Shown piece after piece: positions 33,370 to 42,375 of a stretch of 64,000 bases of DNA. Numbering within the stretch: the stretch's first letter is position 1; the number at the start of each line of letters is the position of its first letter. The stretch lies in contig NZ_JAGGRL010000011.1 in the NCBI RefSeq assembly GCF_018612915.1, forward strand, positions 1 through 64,000, given 5' to 3'. Both the position numbers and the translations under genes were made by a program. This DNA is from Stenotrophomonas sp. ISL-67 (GTDB lineage Bacteria; Pseudomonadota; Gammaproteobacteria; Xanthomonadales; Xanthomonadaceae). The notes beneath the pieces are model-generated. The model made no database searches. It had not been told where the DNA came from and saw only the letters and a list, made by a program, of their open reading frames with translations.

Positions 33370-35544
33370 GTGGCCTCCGATCGCATCGAAACCCTCATTG
33401 CCCAGATGACCGTCGAAGAAAAAGTCGGCCAGCTGGGTGTGTTCGCGGACATGGTCCGGCCGTTCGCGCCGGACGTGAACCCCGAAGCCAATGTCAGCAA
33501 TGCCGACCAGGTGCTGCAGCAGGTGCGCGAGGGCAAGGTGGGCTCGCTGTTCAACGGCGTAGGCGTCGAAGCCGGCCGCCGCATCCAGCAGGTGGCGCTG
33601 GAAGAAAGCCGCCTGGGCATTCCGGTGATCCTGGCCGCCGATGTCATCCATGGCATGCGCACCGTGTTCCCGATTCCGCTCGGTGAAGCGGCCAGCTTCG
33701 AACCGGACCTGGCCCAGCGCACCGCGCGCGCCACTGCGGTCGAGGCCACTGCTGCCGGCCTGCACTGGACCTATGCCCCGGCCGTGGACATCGCCCGCGA
33801 CCAGCGCTGGGGCCGTGGCGCCGAAGGCGCCGGCGAAGACGTGGTGCTGGGCTGTGCGTTCGCCGCCGCCCGCGTGCGCGGTTTCCAGGGCCCGGACCTG
33901 CGCGCGGCCGACGCGCTGCTGGCCACGCCCAAGCACTTCGCCGCCTACGGCGCGGTGATGGCCGGCATGGAATACAACATGGTGGACATCTCGCCGCAGA
34001 CCCTGCGCGACGTGCACCTGCCGCCGTTCAAGGCCGCCTTCGAAGCCGGCGCGATCACCGTCATGTCGTCCTTCAACGACATCAACGGCGTGCCCGCCAG
34101 CGCCAATGCCGAACTGCTCACCGACATCCTGCGCGGTGAGTGGAACTTCCCCGGCGTGGTGATCTCCGATTACACCGCCGACATGGAGCTGGTGGCGCAC
34201 GGCTATGCGGCCGATGACCGCGACGCCACCGCCAAGGCGTTCACCGCCGGCCTGGACCTGAGCATGCAGAGCGGCTTCTACGCCGAACACCTGCCGGGCC
34301 TGATCGACAGCGGCGAGGTGCCGATGAGCACGCTGGATGAATCGGTGCGCCGCATCCTCAACCTGAAGGAAGCGATCGGTCTGTTCGACGACCCGTACCG
34401 TTCGCTGGACCCGGCGCGCGAAGCCGATACCTCGCACATCGCCGCGCACGACGAACTCTCGCGCGATGCCGCGCGCCGTTCCATCGTGCTGCTCAAGAAC
34501 GAAGGCAACGTGCTGCCGCTGCGCAAGGCCGGGCAGAAGATCGCCCTGATCGGCCCGTTCGTGCAGGACCGCGACAACATCGAAGGGTGCTGGACGCTGT
34601 TCGGCGACAAGGCGCGCTATGTCACCCTGGAAGCCGGCGTGCGCGCAGCGATCAGCGATGAGAGCCTGCTTGAGATCGTACCCGGCTGCGAGCTGGAAGC
34701 GGCCGTGCAGGATGGCATCGAACAGGCCGTGGCCGCTGCGCTGCGCGCGGATGTAGTGGTGCTGGCGCTGGGCGAACCGCAGCGTTACAGCGGTGAAGCG
34801 CAGTCGCGGGTGGAAATCACCCTGCCGGCGGCGCAGCAGGCGCTGGCCGAAGCCGTGGCGATGACCGGCAAGCCGCTGGTGGTGCTGCTGCGCAACGGTC
34901 GTGCGCTGGCACTGCAGGGCGCGGTGCGCAATGCGCAGGCCGTGGCCATCACCTGGTACCTGGGCACGCAGACCGGCCCGGCCGTGGCCGATGTGCTGTT
35001 CGGCGACTACAACCCCTCCGGGCGCCTGCCGGTGAGCTTCCCGCAGGTGTCCGGCCAGCAGCCGTTCTTCTACAACCACCCGCGCACCGGTCGCCCGGAA
35101 CTGCCGACCATGTCGGAGTTCAAGGCACGCTGGCGCGAAATTCCGAACGCCGCGCTGTACCCGTTCGGGCATGGCCTGGGCTACACCACGTTCAAGTACG
35201 GCGTGCCGCAGCTGGGTAATGCGCAGCTGGGATGGGACGACACGCTGGAGATCACCACCACGCTGACCAACACCGGTGCGGTGGCGGGTGAGGAAGTGGT
35301 GCAGCTGTACATCCACGACCGCGTGGCCAGCCGCGTGCGGCCGGTGCGTGAGCTGAAGGACTTCCGCAAAGTGGCGCTGCAGCCGGGCGAGAGCACTGAC
35401 GTGCGCTTCACCCTGGATCGCCACGCGCTCGGCTTCACCGGCCGTGACGGCGTGTTCCGTGCCGAGCCGGGCCAGTTCGATCTCTGGGTGTGCGCGTCGT
35501 CGGCGAGTGGTGAGCCGGTGGTGTTCGAGCTGCTGGCTGAGTGA
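33370..35544 (+). CDS. bglX: Glycoside hydrolase family 3 beta-glucosidase
   Basis: A 724-residue GH3 enzyme that releases glucose or a similar unit from beta-linked oligosaccharides. The N-terminal barrel has RWGRGAEGAGED (about 152-163) and KHFAAYG (about 190-196), with the catalytic nucleophile Asp in VVISDYTAD (about 262-270). The second domain has KNEGNVLPL, and a C-terminal fibronectin-III-like domain ends the protein. The start is GTG; an in-frame TAG lies two codons upstream, so there is no room for a signal peptide. Unlike exported BglX it should be cytoplasmic. Probably controlled by a LacI-type repressor. Confidence 0.92.
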   Translation: MASDRIETLIAQMTVEEKVGQLGVFADMVRPFAPDVNPEANVSNADQVLQQVREGKVGSLFNGVGVEAGRRIQQVALEESRLGIPVILAADVIHGMRTVFPIPLGEAASFEPDLAQRTARATAVEATAAGLHWTYAPAVDIARDQRWGRGAEGAGEDVVLGCAFAAARVRGFQGPDLRAADALLATPKHFAAYGAVMAGMEYNMVDISPQTLRDVHLPPFKAAFEAGAITVMSSFNDINGVPASANAELLTDILRGEWNFPGVVISDYTADMELVAHGYAADDRDATAKAFTAGLDLSMQSGFYAEHLPGLIDSGEVPMSTLDESVRRILNLKEAIGLFDDPYRSLDPAREADTSHIAAHDELSRDAARRSIVLLKNEGNVLPLRKAGQKIALIGPFVQDRDNIEGCWTLFGDKARYVTLEAGVRAAISDESLLEIVPGCELEAAVQDGIEQAVAAALRADVVVLALGEPQRYSGEAQSRVEITLPAAQQALAEAVAMTGKPLVVLLRNGRALALQGAVRNAQAVAITWYLGTQTGPAVADVLFGDYNPSGRLPVSFPQVSGQQPFFYNHPRTGRPELPTMSEFKARWREIPNAALYPFGHGLGYTTFKYGVPQLGNAQLGWDDTLEITTTLTNTGAVAGEEVVQLYIHDRVASRVRPVRELKDFRKVALQPGESTDVRFTLDRHALGFTGRDGVFRAEPGQFDLWVCASSASGEPVVFELLAE

Positions 35545-35545
35545 C

Positions 35546-35616
35546 GTAGCGCCGGGCTCTGCCCGGCGATCCTGCGAGCTGTCACCGCGCGGTTGCCAGG
35601 CAGGGCCTGGCACTAC
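35546..35616. repeat. Inverted REP pair after the GH3 gene
   Basis: Units GTAGCGCCGGGC...GCCCGGC (35546-35567, plus) and GTAGTGCCAGGC...GCCTGGC (35595-35616, minus). Similar but not identical arms; the pair follows the GH3 stop by 1 bp. Confidence 0.75.
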
Positions 35617-35679
35617 CCGTCATCGGGGGGTGACAGGGCTTCGGGTAGGGTGGGGCTTGGTACCTTCAAGGAGCTGCGC

Positions 35680-36303
35680 ATGCGCCTGATCACGATCCTG
35701 CTTCCCACGTTGATGCTCGCTGCCTGCAGCCAGCCCACGCCGCCGGCCAATGAGGCGGCGGCGCCATCGACATCGCCACCGGCCACCACGCCCACTGCCG
35801 CTGAAGATGCGCCGCAGGCGGGCTTGTCTCCGGATGTGGTGGAACCCGGCAGCGCGCCCACGCCGGACACGGCACCGCCGGTGGCGGGGACGGACTCGGC
35901 GGCCGCGCCCGCTGACGCGTCGAGCGGAACCGAAGGCGGCGCACGCGAACGCATCACCAAGCTGCTCGGTGATGCCGCGCCGTACGAAAGCGTGTTCAAC
36001 CAACTGCAGCGTGGCGTAGCCGCAGGTGATCGCGCTGCCGTGGCCGGCCTCATGCGCTACCCCGTCCGGGTCACCATCGGTGGCAAGGACCAGAACCTGG
36101 CCGATGCCGCCGCCTTCCAGCGCGACTACGACAAGATCGTGACCCCGACGCTGGCCAGGCTGATTGCCGGGCAGAAGTTCGACACGTTGTTCGTCAACGG
36201 GCAGGGCGTGATGCTGGGCCAGGGCGAGGTGTGGATCAACGGCACGTGCCTGGACAAGGAATGCACGAAGACCGACGTGAAGGTCAACAATATCGGGCAA
36301 TGA
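35680..36303 (+). CDS. Lipoprotein of unknown function
   Basis: A 207-residue protein with lipobox LAAC (Cys16) and then a long Pro/Thr/Ala linker (about 20-90). The folded part (about 95-207) has YESVFNQLQRGVAAGDRAAVAGL then MRYPVRVTIGGK and a late pair of cysteines in GTCLDKEC. The pattern of a short helix, 'paired phe-pro' turn and beta strands resembles NTF2-like lipoproteins that are common in Xanthomonads, but I cannot name a family. AAGGAG is 9 bp before the ATG. Confidence 0.7.
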   Translation: MRLITILLPTLMLAACSQPTPPANEAAAPSTSPPATTPTAAEDAPQAGLSPDVVEPGSAPTPDTAPPVAGTDSAAAPADASSGTEGGARERITKLLGDAAPYESVFNQLQRGVAAGDRAAVAGLMRYPVRVTIGGKDQNLADAAAFQRDYDKIVTPTLARLIAGQKFDTLFVNGQGVMLGQGEVWINGTCLDKECTKTDVKVNNIGQ

Positions 36304-36306
36304 CGC

Positions 36307-36430
36307 GTACCTTCGTTGAAGGTCATGCGTTACCGGATGTTGATGACGTAACGGCAGTGGTGCTCCTCCGCATCCTGCGGCCGCACCACGCGTGCATCCA
36401 TGCACATCGTCGTTTGGGAACCGCCCCTAC
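36307..36430 (-). repeat. Composite repeat element with a 60-nt module
   Basis: On the minus strand it starts GTAGGGGCGGTTCCC, continues with CGATGTGCATGGATGCAC and GTGGTGCGGCCGCAGGATG, and ends near GGTAACGCATGACC. The inner 60 bp (36352-36412) is nearly the reverse complement of 55093-55153. Confidence 0.7.
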
Positions 36431-36465
36431 CGGCGTTCGTCCCCGCGCGACACGGCCGTCCAGAA

Positions 36466-36488
36466 GGCGCCGGGCATTGCCCGGCGCA
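36466..36488 (-). terminator. Possible terminator of the sugar dehydrogenase gene
   Basis: GCGCCGGGCA and TGCCCGGCGC form a stem 8 bp past the stop on the minus strand, followed by CTTCTGG; the T-tract is weak. Confidence 0.45.
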
Positions 36489-36495
36489 ATCTCCA

Positions 36496-37653
36496 TCACC
36501 CCTTCGGGGTGAGCTTCAACAGCTTGCCGTTGCTGCCATCTTCCAGCAGCCAGATCGCGCCATCGGGGCCCTGTTCCACTTCGCGGATGCGCTCGCCCAT
36601 CCGGAACCGCTCGGCTTCACGCGCGTTGTCGCCGTCGAACGCCACCCGTACCAGCGAAGTGGAGGACAGGCCGCCGATGAAGCCGCTGCCGGTCCACTCC
36701 GGGAACAGTGTGCCGCTGTAGATGATGAAACCGGCCGGCGAGATCACCGGGGTCCAGGTTACCTTCGGTGCCTCGAATTCCGGGCGCGTGCTGTGGTCCG
36801 GGATGTCGCGGCCGTCGTAATGGTTGCCGTTGGACACGATCGGGTAGCCGTAGTTGGCGCCGCGCTTGATCAGGTTCAGCTCATCGCCACCGGCCGGGCC
36901 CATCTCGTGCACCCACAGCTTGCCGCGCGCATCAAAGGCGATGCCCAGCGCGTTGCGGTGGCCCAGCGACCACACCTGCGTGGCCACGCCACCCTGCGAG
37001 GCGAACGGGTTGTCGGCCGGCACGCTGCCGTCGTCGTTGAGGCGGATGATCTTGCCCAGGTTGCCGGACATGTCCTGCGCCGGGTCGAACTTCTGGCGTT
37101 CGCTGGAGGTGATCCACAGCTTGCCGTCCGGCCCGAACGCCAGGCGGTGGCCGTAGTGACCCTTGCCTTCCACCTTCGGGGTCTGGCGCCAGATCACCTT
37201 GAAGTCTTCCAGCGTGCCACTGCCATCGGCGGCCAGCACCAGCCGGGCGCGACCCACCGCAGCGCCGCGGGTGTCGTCCTCACCTTCTTCGGCGTAGCTC
37301 AGGTACACGAACTGATTCGTGGCGAACTGCGGGTGCGGCAGCACGTCGCCGAAGCCGCCCTGGCCGCCGTAGGCCACCTTCGGCACGCCCGTGATCTCCG
37401 CGCTCTTGCGGGTGGCCACATTGAAGTGCTTCAGCGTGCCCTGTTTCTCGGTGACCAGCAGGCTGCCATCCGGCAGGAAGCTCATCGCCCAGGGCTGGTC
37501 GAACGTTGCGAACTCAGTCGCGGTGAACGGCCATTGCGCTTTCTCCAGCGCGGGCGCGGATGCTGCGCTGGGCGTATCGGCGGCCACGCAGGCGGTGGTG
37601 AACAGGGCCGGGGTGGCGGCGAGGGCAAGGCTGAGCAGCAGGCGGCGGGTCAT
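36496..37653 (-). CDS. PQQ-type soluble aldose (sugar) dehydrogenase
   Basis: A 385-residue periplasmic beta-propeller enzyme of the Asd/glucose dehydrogenase B family, which oxidises aldoses with PQQ. After a signal peptide (about 1-24, with a Cys in TTACV that might be lipid-modified) come FDQPWAMSFLPDGSLLVTE (about 48-66), GQGGFGDVLPHPQF (about 96-109), GHYGHRLAFGPDGKLW (about 164-179) with the catalytic His, and HRNALGIAFD and HEMGPAGGDELN. The start at MTRRLLLS is chosen over an upstream frame. No PQQ synthesis genes are near. Confidence 0.88.
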   Translation of the reverse strand: MTRRLLLSLALAATPALFTTACVAADTPSAASAPALEKAQWPFTATEFATFDQPWAMSFLPDGSLLVTEKQGTLKHFNVATRKSAEITGVPKVAYGGQGGFGDVLPHPQFATNQFVYLSYAEEGEDDTRGAAVGRARLVLAADGSGTLEDFKVIWRQTPKVEGKGHYGHRLAFGPDGKLWITSSERQKFDPAQDMSGNLGKIIRLNDDGSVPADNPFASQGGVATQVWSLGHRNALGIAFDARGKLWVHEMGPAGGDELNLIKRGANYGYPIVSNGNHYDGRDIPDHSTRPEFEAPKVTWTPVISPAGFIIYSGTLFPEWTGSGFIGGLSSTSLVRVAFDGDNAREAERFRMGERIREVEQGPDGAIWLLEDGSNGKLLKLTPKG

Positions 37654-37750
37654 GGGAAATCTCCGGACGGGGACGCGAATGGCCAGCCGCTGTTGTACAC
37701 CATGGCCATCAGCGGGGCGTGGACCATACGTCACCCTTGCCGCGCCGTAC

Positions 37751-38113
37751 TCAGGTACCGCGCGGTACGCCTTTGTCCAGGTGGGCCTGGTTGAGGGTGG
37801 TGGACTCGTCCCAGCCGCGACGCACTGCGTTGCGGGCCTGGGCCCAGGTCAGCTTGCTGGTGGCCTGTTCACGCGCCCAGCGCGATTCCAGTTCGGCTTC
37901 CACCTGCTCGTAGGCCTCGATGACCTCGTCTGCGCGGGTCCGCGTGTGGCGCGAGCTGTAACCGAGGTAATAGGCCGGTTCGTAGTCCTCAAACTGCTGC
38001 TCGCTGTCGTAGTACGGCTCGGCGCTGAAACGCTCGCGCCAGTAATCCGATACCGCTTCGCGCGGCACGGCGTCTTCCGGCACCCGGCCGGGAATCTGGT
38101 AATCAGGGCTCAT
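37751..38113 (-). CDS. Conserved hypothetical protein, acidic
   Basis: A 120-residue soluble protein without signal or membrane helices. It is acidic and Tyr/Glu-rich: VSDYWRERFSAEPYYDSEQQ (about 21-40), FEDYEPAYYLGYSSRHTRTRAD follows, then a helix ending with WAQARNAVRRGWDE. The central YxxGYxxR-like stretch is like that of cytoplasmic stress-related hypothetical proteins. GGAG precedes the ATG. Function unknown. Confidence 0.65.
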   Translation of the reverse strand: MSPDYQIPGRVPEDAVPREAVSDYWRERFSAEPYYDSEQQFEDYEPAYYLGYSSRHTRTRADEVIEAYEQVEAELESRWAREQATSKLTWAQARNAVRRGWDESTTLNQAHLDKGVPRGT

Positions 38114-38209
38114 GTGGGGCTCCGGTGGGGTGAGACTTCACCGTACCGGTGTCCCGGTTAACCCCACGGGCGCGTGGGGTGAATGTTGGATCAAGGGGGA
38201 TGCCCCCCA

Positions 38210-39505
38210 TCAACCCTCGCCCTTGCGGGGCAACAGGTAAATCACCCCGCCCACCGCGAACGCAATCAACGCCGCCGCGATGTTCTGCCAGCTGGCACTG
38301 GCAAACAACGCCAGGCACAGCACCAGCGCCAGGATCGGAATCAGCGGGCCACCCGGCAGCTTCAGTGCACCGGGCCGGTCGCGGAAACGGCGCGCCAGCA
38401 CGATCACTGCCGCCGCCGTGCCGATATAGGCGAACAGGCGCGTGGTCATCGACAGCAGCGCCAGCTGCACGAACGAGCCGGACAGCGCCAGCAGCAGCGC
38501 GATCAAGCCCTGCGTGATGATCGCCGCGGCCGGGGTGCGGAAGCGTGGATGCACCTGCGCCAGCAGCTTCGGCCCGTACCCATCGCGCGCCAGCGCGAAC
38601 AGGAAGCGCGGGCCCATCATCATGGTGTTGCTGTTGGTACCCAGGATGGAGATCGTCGCACCCACCGTGAGGATCAGCGCCAGCGCCTCGCCCCCGAACC
38701 CGGCGGCCGCATCGGCCAGCGGCGTGGCCGAATCGGCCAGGCCCGGCAGCGTGCCCTGCGCGATGAACTGCACCGCGCCGTAGATCACCGTCACCGTGAT
38801 GATCATGGTGATCAGCGCGAACGGAATATCGCGGCGCGGGTTGCGGTACTCACCGGCCGCGGCCGGGATGTTCTCGAAGCCGGCATACGCATACAGCAGC
38901 AGGAGCGCCGCTTCGCCCATGCGCTGCAGGTCATGCGGGTCCGGGCGGGTGCCGGAGAAGGCCAGGTCGGTATCCACGTAGAATGCACCGATCGCCACGA
39001 ACAGCAGCAGCGGCAGCATCTTGCCGATCACCAGCACGATCCCGGTACGCGCCGCCGACCGCACCCCGGCCACGTTCACCGCGGTAAGGAAGCCCAGCGA
39101 AGCCACGATCACCAACACCCGGCCCACGTCGTGCCCGGCCCACGGCCAGAACCGCGCCACCGCATCGGCCAGCGCATTGCTCAGCGCCGCCGCCGAACTG
39201 ATCCGGGTCAGCCAGATCATCCAGCCGATCTCGAAGCCGGCGAAGCGCCCGAACGCCTCGCGTGCATATAGGTAGCTGCCGCCCGGTTCATCGAAGTAGC
39301 TGGCGGCCTGCGCGTAGCACAGCACCAGCAGCGCCACCACGATGCCCGCCGCCACCACGCCCCACAGGCTGAACGGGCCCAGCAGCAGTACGGTGGCCGC
39401 CGGCAGCAGGTAGATGCCACTGCCGACCACGTCGTTGATCGACAACCCGACAATCTGCCAGCGGCTGACCGCGCGTTCCAGCTGCGGCTCGGGCGCGCTG
39501 CTCAT
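38210..39505 (-). CDS. APC family amino acid permease
   Basis: A 431-residue inner membrane transporter with 12 helices. VGLSINDVVGSGIYLLPA (about 19-36) is the substrate and ion site of the first helix, followed by FDEPGGSYLYAREAFG (about 77-92) and FAGFEIGWMIWLTR. Members import amino acids by proton symport or exchange. Its start overlaps the stop of the L,D-transpeptidase-like gene as ATGA, so the two are coupled. Next to a peptidoglycan-peptide locus, import of released amino acids is a plausible role (inference). Confidence 0.9.
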   Translation of the reverse strand: MSSAPEPQLERAVSRWQIVGLSINDVVGSGIYLLPAATVLLLGPFSLWGVVAAGIVVALLVLCYAQAASYFDEPGGSYLYAREAFGRFAGFEIGWMIWLTRISSAAALSNALADAVARFWPWAGHDVGRVLVIVASLGFLTAVNVAGVRSAARTGIVLVIGKMLPLLLFVAIGAFYVDTDLAFSGTRPDPHDLQRMGEAALLLLYAYAGFENIPAAAGEYRNPRRDIPFALITMIITVTVIYGAVQFIAQGTLPGLADSATPLADAAAGFGGEALALILTVGATISILGTNSNTMMMGPRFLFALARDGYGPKLLAQVHPRFRTPAAAIITQGLIALLLALSGSFVQLALLSMTTRLFAYIGTAAAVIVLARRFRDRPGALKLPGGPLIPILALVLCLALFASASWQNIAAALIAFAVGGVIYLLPRKGEG

Positions 39506-40308
39506 CGCGCGGCCTCGATCCGCGCGGGCAGCGCAGGCAGTGCCCATGCACCTTGCAGGCGCTGGTATTGCGCGCGCGGCAGCAGCACGAAGATCGGCTT
39601 CTGCGCCGGGTCCAGCCACGACAGCAGGGCGCGCATGTGTTCGGGCTGCATCGCCGTGCAGCCGGCGGTGGGCTCGCCCGGCGTGCGCCACAGGTGGGCG
39701 AAGATGCAGCTGCCCTTGCCCGCTTCGCCGCCGGGGTTGTGCTCGATCACGAAGCCCTCGCGATAGCGAATGTCGCCTTTGTTGTGCAGGTCCAGCCGCA
39801 TCGGCTCGGTGGAGCCTTCCACCGCCTCCACACCCACCACCTCGGCATCGACGATGCGGTTGTAGTACGTCGAATCCGGCACGTCCATGCAGTAGGAGCT
39901 GGCCAGCATCGGCTGATAGGGCAGCGCGGTATTGCCCTTGCCGGCATAGCCGAACGCGGTACCGAGGAAGAACATGCCGGCCGGGCTGCGCCCGTCGCCT
40001 TCCTGCTTGATCGGGTCACCCGGCTGCTGCGCGCCTTCATCGGTCGGCCGCGGCCGCAGGCCCACGCCCCACGCGCTGCCGTTGCGGCCCACGGCCACCG
40101 CAAACGCCGCGCCATGCGGCTGCCACCCCTTGGCGTCGGCATAGGTGTATGCCTGCAGCGACCCCGCGGTAGCGTCCCAGCCATCGGTGGTGACCACGAT
40201 CATCTGGCGGGTGTCCTGCACCGGCGCAACCGGCGGACCCAGTGCGGCAGCGGGCAGGGCGCTGGCAACCAGCACGGCGGCAACGGCGGAACGCAGCAAC
40301 GACAGCAT
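39502..40308 (-). CDS. L,D-transpeptidase-fold (YkuD-like) exported protein
   Basis: A 268-residue protein with a signal peptide (about 1-24) and a YkuD-type catalytic region: SPAGMFFLGTAFGY (about 121-134), and a late motif FAHLWRTPGEPTAGCTAM (about 218-235), where the His and the Cys of TAGC take the place of the usual HxxxxxSHGC. Such proteins either cross-link murein L,D-wise or trim it. An ATG at 40308 starts the signal peptide; upstream frame is not credible. Its stop overlaps the permease start. Confidence 0.82.
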   Translation of the reverse strand: MLSLLRSAVAAVLVASALPAAALGPPVAPVQDTRQMIVVTTDGWDATAGSLQAYTYADAKGWQPHGAAFAVAVGRNGSAWGVGLRPRPTDEGAQQPGDPIKQEGDGRSPAGMFFLGTAFGYAGKGNTALPYQPMLASSYCMDVPDSTYYNRIVDAEVVGVEAVEGSTEPMRLDLHNKGDIRYREGFVIEHNPGGEAGKGSCIFAHLWRTPGEPTAGCTAMQPEHMRALLSWLDPAQKPIFVLLPRAQYQRLQGAWALPALPARIEAAR

Positions 40309-40325
40309 CGGGCAGACTCCGGCAA

Positions 40326-41174
40326 TCAGGTGTCGATCAGGTGTTCGATCCGTTCCAGGTTCACCCCGAGCTGGCGGTGGCGGTCCGGGTTGGCGTGGCA
40401 GAGCAGCACGAACACGAAGTCCAGCAGCGACTGCAAGGCAGAACGGTACAACAGTTGTGCCACGTGCGGCGCCGGGTCGTGCGCGCATACCACCAGCGCA
40501 GCATCGGCATGCGCGCGCAGCGGGTTGGCGCTGTGCCGGGTGATCGACACCACCTTGCCGCCCACGTCCTGGAACTGGCGCGAAAGCTGGAACAGCTGCG
40601 GCAGCTTGCCGAATTCGGAAAACACCAGCAGCACATCGCCCGGCCGCGCCGCCGACAGGTTCGCCATCATCAGGATCGGGTCGGCGTGGTGCACCGTGAG
40701 CATGCCCAGCAGCGACAGCCGCATCGCGAATTCGCGCGCGTACAGGCCATCGTCGCCCAGCCCGTACACGAACAGCTTGGGCGCGCCGTCGATCAGCTGC
40801 ACGATCGCTTCCACGTCGGCCTGCGGGTTGGCCAGCCGGGTTTCCTCGTCGGCGGCGGTGCGGCTCAGGCGCAGGCGCTCGGCCAGCTGGTCGTAATCAT
40901 TGGCCGGTGCAGCGGCCGCAGGGGCGGCGGCGGGGTCGTTGCCGGCCCGGGCCACGGCCTGGCCAATGGAATACTTCAGGTCCGGGTAGCCCTTGAAGCC
41001 CAGCTTCTGGCTGAACTTGACCACGCTGGACTGGCTGATCCCCAGCGCGCTGGCCAGCTGCTGCGACGAGTAATCGCGCAGCAGGTGGGCGTTGTCCAGG
41101 ATGAAATCGGCGATGCGGCGTTCGATTGCCGACATGTGGTCACGCTCGGAGCGGATTTTCACCAGGGGCGGCAT
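40326..41174 (-). CDS. MurR/RpiR family transcriptional regulator
   Basis: A 282-residue regulator: an N-terminal RpiR winged helix-turn-helix (about 8-80; SSQQLASALGISQSSVVKFS is the recognition unit) and a C-terminal SIS domain (about 115-260) that would bind a phosphosugar or muramic acid-like ligand; VYGLGDDGLYA and DVLLVFSEFGKLPQL lie in it. AGGAACC precedes ATG 41174; the frame runs further back only through a REP. MurR-type proteins control murein sugar recycling, which fits the genes around it. It likely controls the divergent promoter at 43.85 kb (inference). Confidence 0.88.
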   Translation of the reverse strand: MPPLVKIRSERDHMSAIERRIADFILDNAHLLRDYSSQQLASALGISQSSVVKFSQKLGFKGYPDLKYSIGQAVARAGNDPAAAPAAAAPANDYDQLAERLRLSRTAADEETRLANPQADVEAIVQLIDGAPKLFVYGLGDDGLYAREFAMRLSLLGMLTVHHADPILMMANLSAARPGDVLLVFSEFGKLPQLFQLSRQFQDVGGKVVSITRHSANPLRAHADAALVVCAHDPAPHVAQLLYRSALQSLLDFVFVLLCHANPDRHRQLGVNLERIEHLIDT

Positions 41175-41189
41175 GGGTTCCTGAGGCTT

Positions 41190-41260
41190 GTAGAGCCACG
41201 CCCTGCGTGGCTGGGGTGGATCCGGGCATCGCGTGGCAGCCACGCAGGGCGTGGCTCTAC
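41190..41260. repeat. Inverted REP pair (REPIN) between regulator and epimerase
   Basis: SMAG units at 41190-41212 (plus) and 41238-41260 (minus), facing each other across 25 bp. Both have the GTAGAGCCACGC/GCGTGGCT arms. It fills most of the gap between epimerase stop and regulator start. Confidence 0.88.
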
Positions 41261-41268
41261 GATGTTCA

Positions 41269-42375
41269 TCACCATCTTGGCGGATTCAGCATCTCCAATC
41301 CCCGCACTTCGGTGATGCCCAGCCCCGGCGCATCGCTGATGGTGATCTCCGACTCGTTGAAATGTACCCCGCCGGTGACCGGATTGAACTGCCCCAGCGA
41401 GGGGCCGTCCAGGTCCACCTTGGTGATCACCTCGCTCTTGGCCACCGCCAGGTGCACGGCGGCCGCCACGCTGATGCTGGATTCGATCATGCAGCCGATC
41501 ATGCACGGTACCCCGTAGATGGCGGCGATGTCGGCAATCCGGATCGCGTTGGACAGCCCGCCGGTCTTCATCAGCTTGATGTTGATGATGTCGGCCGCGC
41601 GCTGCTGGATCAGGTCGAACACCTGGCCCGGGTTGAATACGCTCTCATCGGCCATCACCGGCGTGTTGACCCGGTCGGTAACGTATTTCAGCCCGCTGAT
41701 GTCGGCCGCTTTCACCGGCTGCTCCAGCAGTTCCAGCACCACCCCGGCCTCTTCCAGCGTGTGCATGGCGTGCACCGCCTGCTTGGCGGTCCAGCCCTGG
41801 TTGGCATCCAGCCGCAGCAGGGCGCGGCCCTGCACGGCGGCGTGGATCGCCTTCACCCGCTCGATATCCAGCCCGATGTCCTTGCCGACCTTGATCTTCA
41901 GCGACTCGAAGCCGCGGTCGATCGCCGACAGTGAATCGGCCACCATCTTGTCGATGTAATCCACGCTGATGGTGATGTCGGTGGTGATCACCGGGTCGCC
42001 ACCGCCCAGCATCTGGTATAGCGGCGCCTTGTGCAGCTGCGCCCACAGGTCATACACCGCGATTTCCACCGCCGCCTTGGCGCTGGTGTTGCGTTCCATC
42101 GACGACTGGATCAGCGCGCAGTTGCGGTTGAGCTCGGCCACGTCCTGGCCGACCAGGCGCGGCTTGATGAAGGTGTTGATCGCCTCGATGATCGAGCCGT
42201 GGGTATCGCCGGTGATCACCGCCGTGGCCGGCGCCTCGCCGTACCCGGTGTGGCCGGTGTCGGTGCGGACCAGCACCACCACGTCTTCCACCGTATCCAC
42301 GGTGCGCAGTGCGGTCTTGAACGGCGTTTTCAGCGGCACGCGCAGCATGCCAAGTTCAATGTCGGTGATTTTCAT
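41269..42375 (-). CDS. Dipeptide epimerase (L-Ala-D/L-Glu epimerase type)
   Basis: A 368-residue enolase-superfamily enzyme. A capping domain (about 1-120) precedes the barrel with the catalytic lysines in SLKIKVGKD (about 155-163), the metal ligands in RLDANQGW (about 186-193), Glu and Asp in ELLEQP and ADES (about 214 and 240), and KLMKTGG (about 266-272) on the other face. This pattern is that of the L-Ala-D/L-Glu epimerases of murein peptide degradation. Its ATG overlaps the stop of the NlpC/P60 gene by one base (TGATG), so they are coupled. Confidence 0.9.
   Translation of the reverse strand: MKITDIELGMLRVPLKTPFKTALRTVDTVEDVVVLVRTDTGHTGYGEAPATAVITGDTHGSIIEAINTFIKPRLVGQDVAELNRNCALIQSSMERNTSAKAAVEIAVYDLWAQLHKAPLYQMLGGGDPVITTDITISVDYIDKMVADSLSAIDRGFESLKIKVGKDIGLDIERVKAIHAAVQGRALLRLDANQGWTAKQAVHAMHTLEEAGVVLELLEQPVKAADISGLKYVTDRVNTPVMADESVFNPGQVFDLIQQRAADIINIKLMKTGGLSNAIRIADIAAIYGVPCMIGCMIESSISVAAAVHLAVAKSEVITKVDLDGPSLGQFNPVTGGVHFNESEITISDAPGLGITEVRGLEMLNPPRW

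Noticed and set aside
33355..35613. 752-residue minus-strand frame opposite the GH3 gene
   Set aside because: Typical His/Arg/Gly-rich antisense of a high-GC gene.
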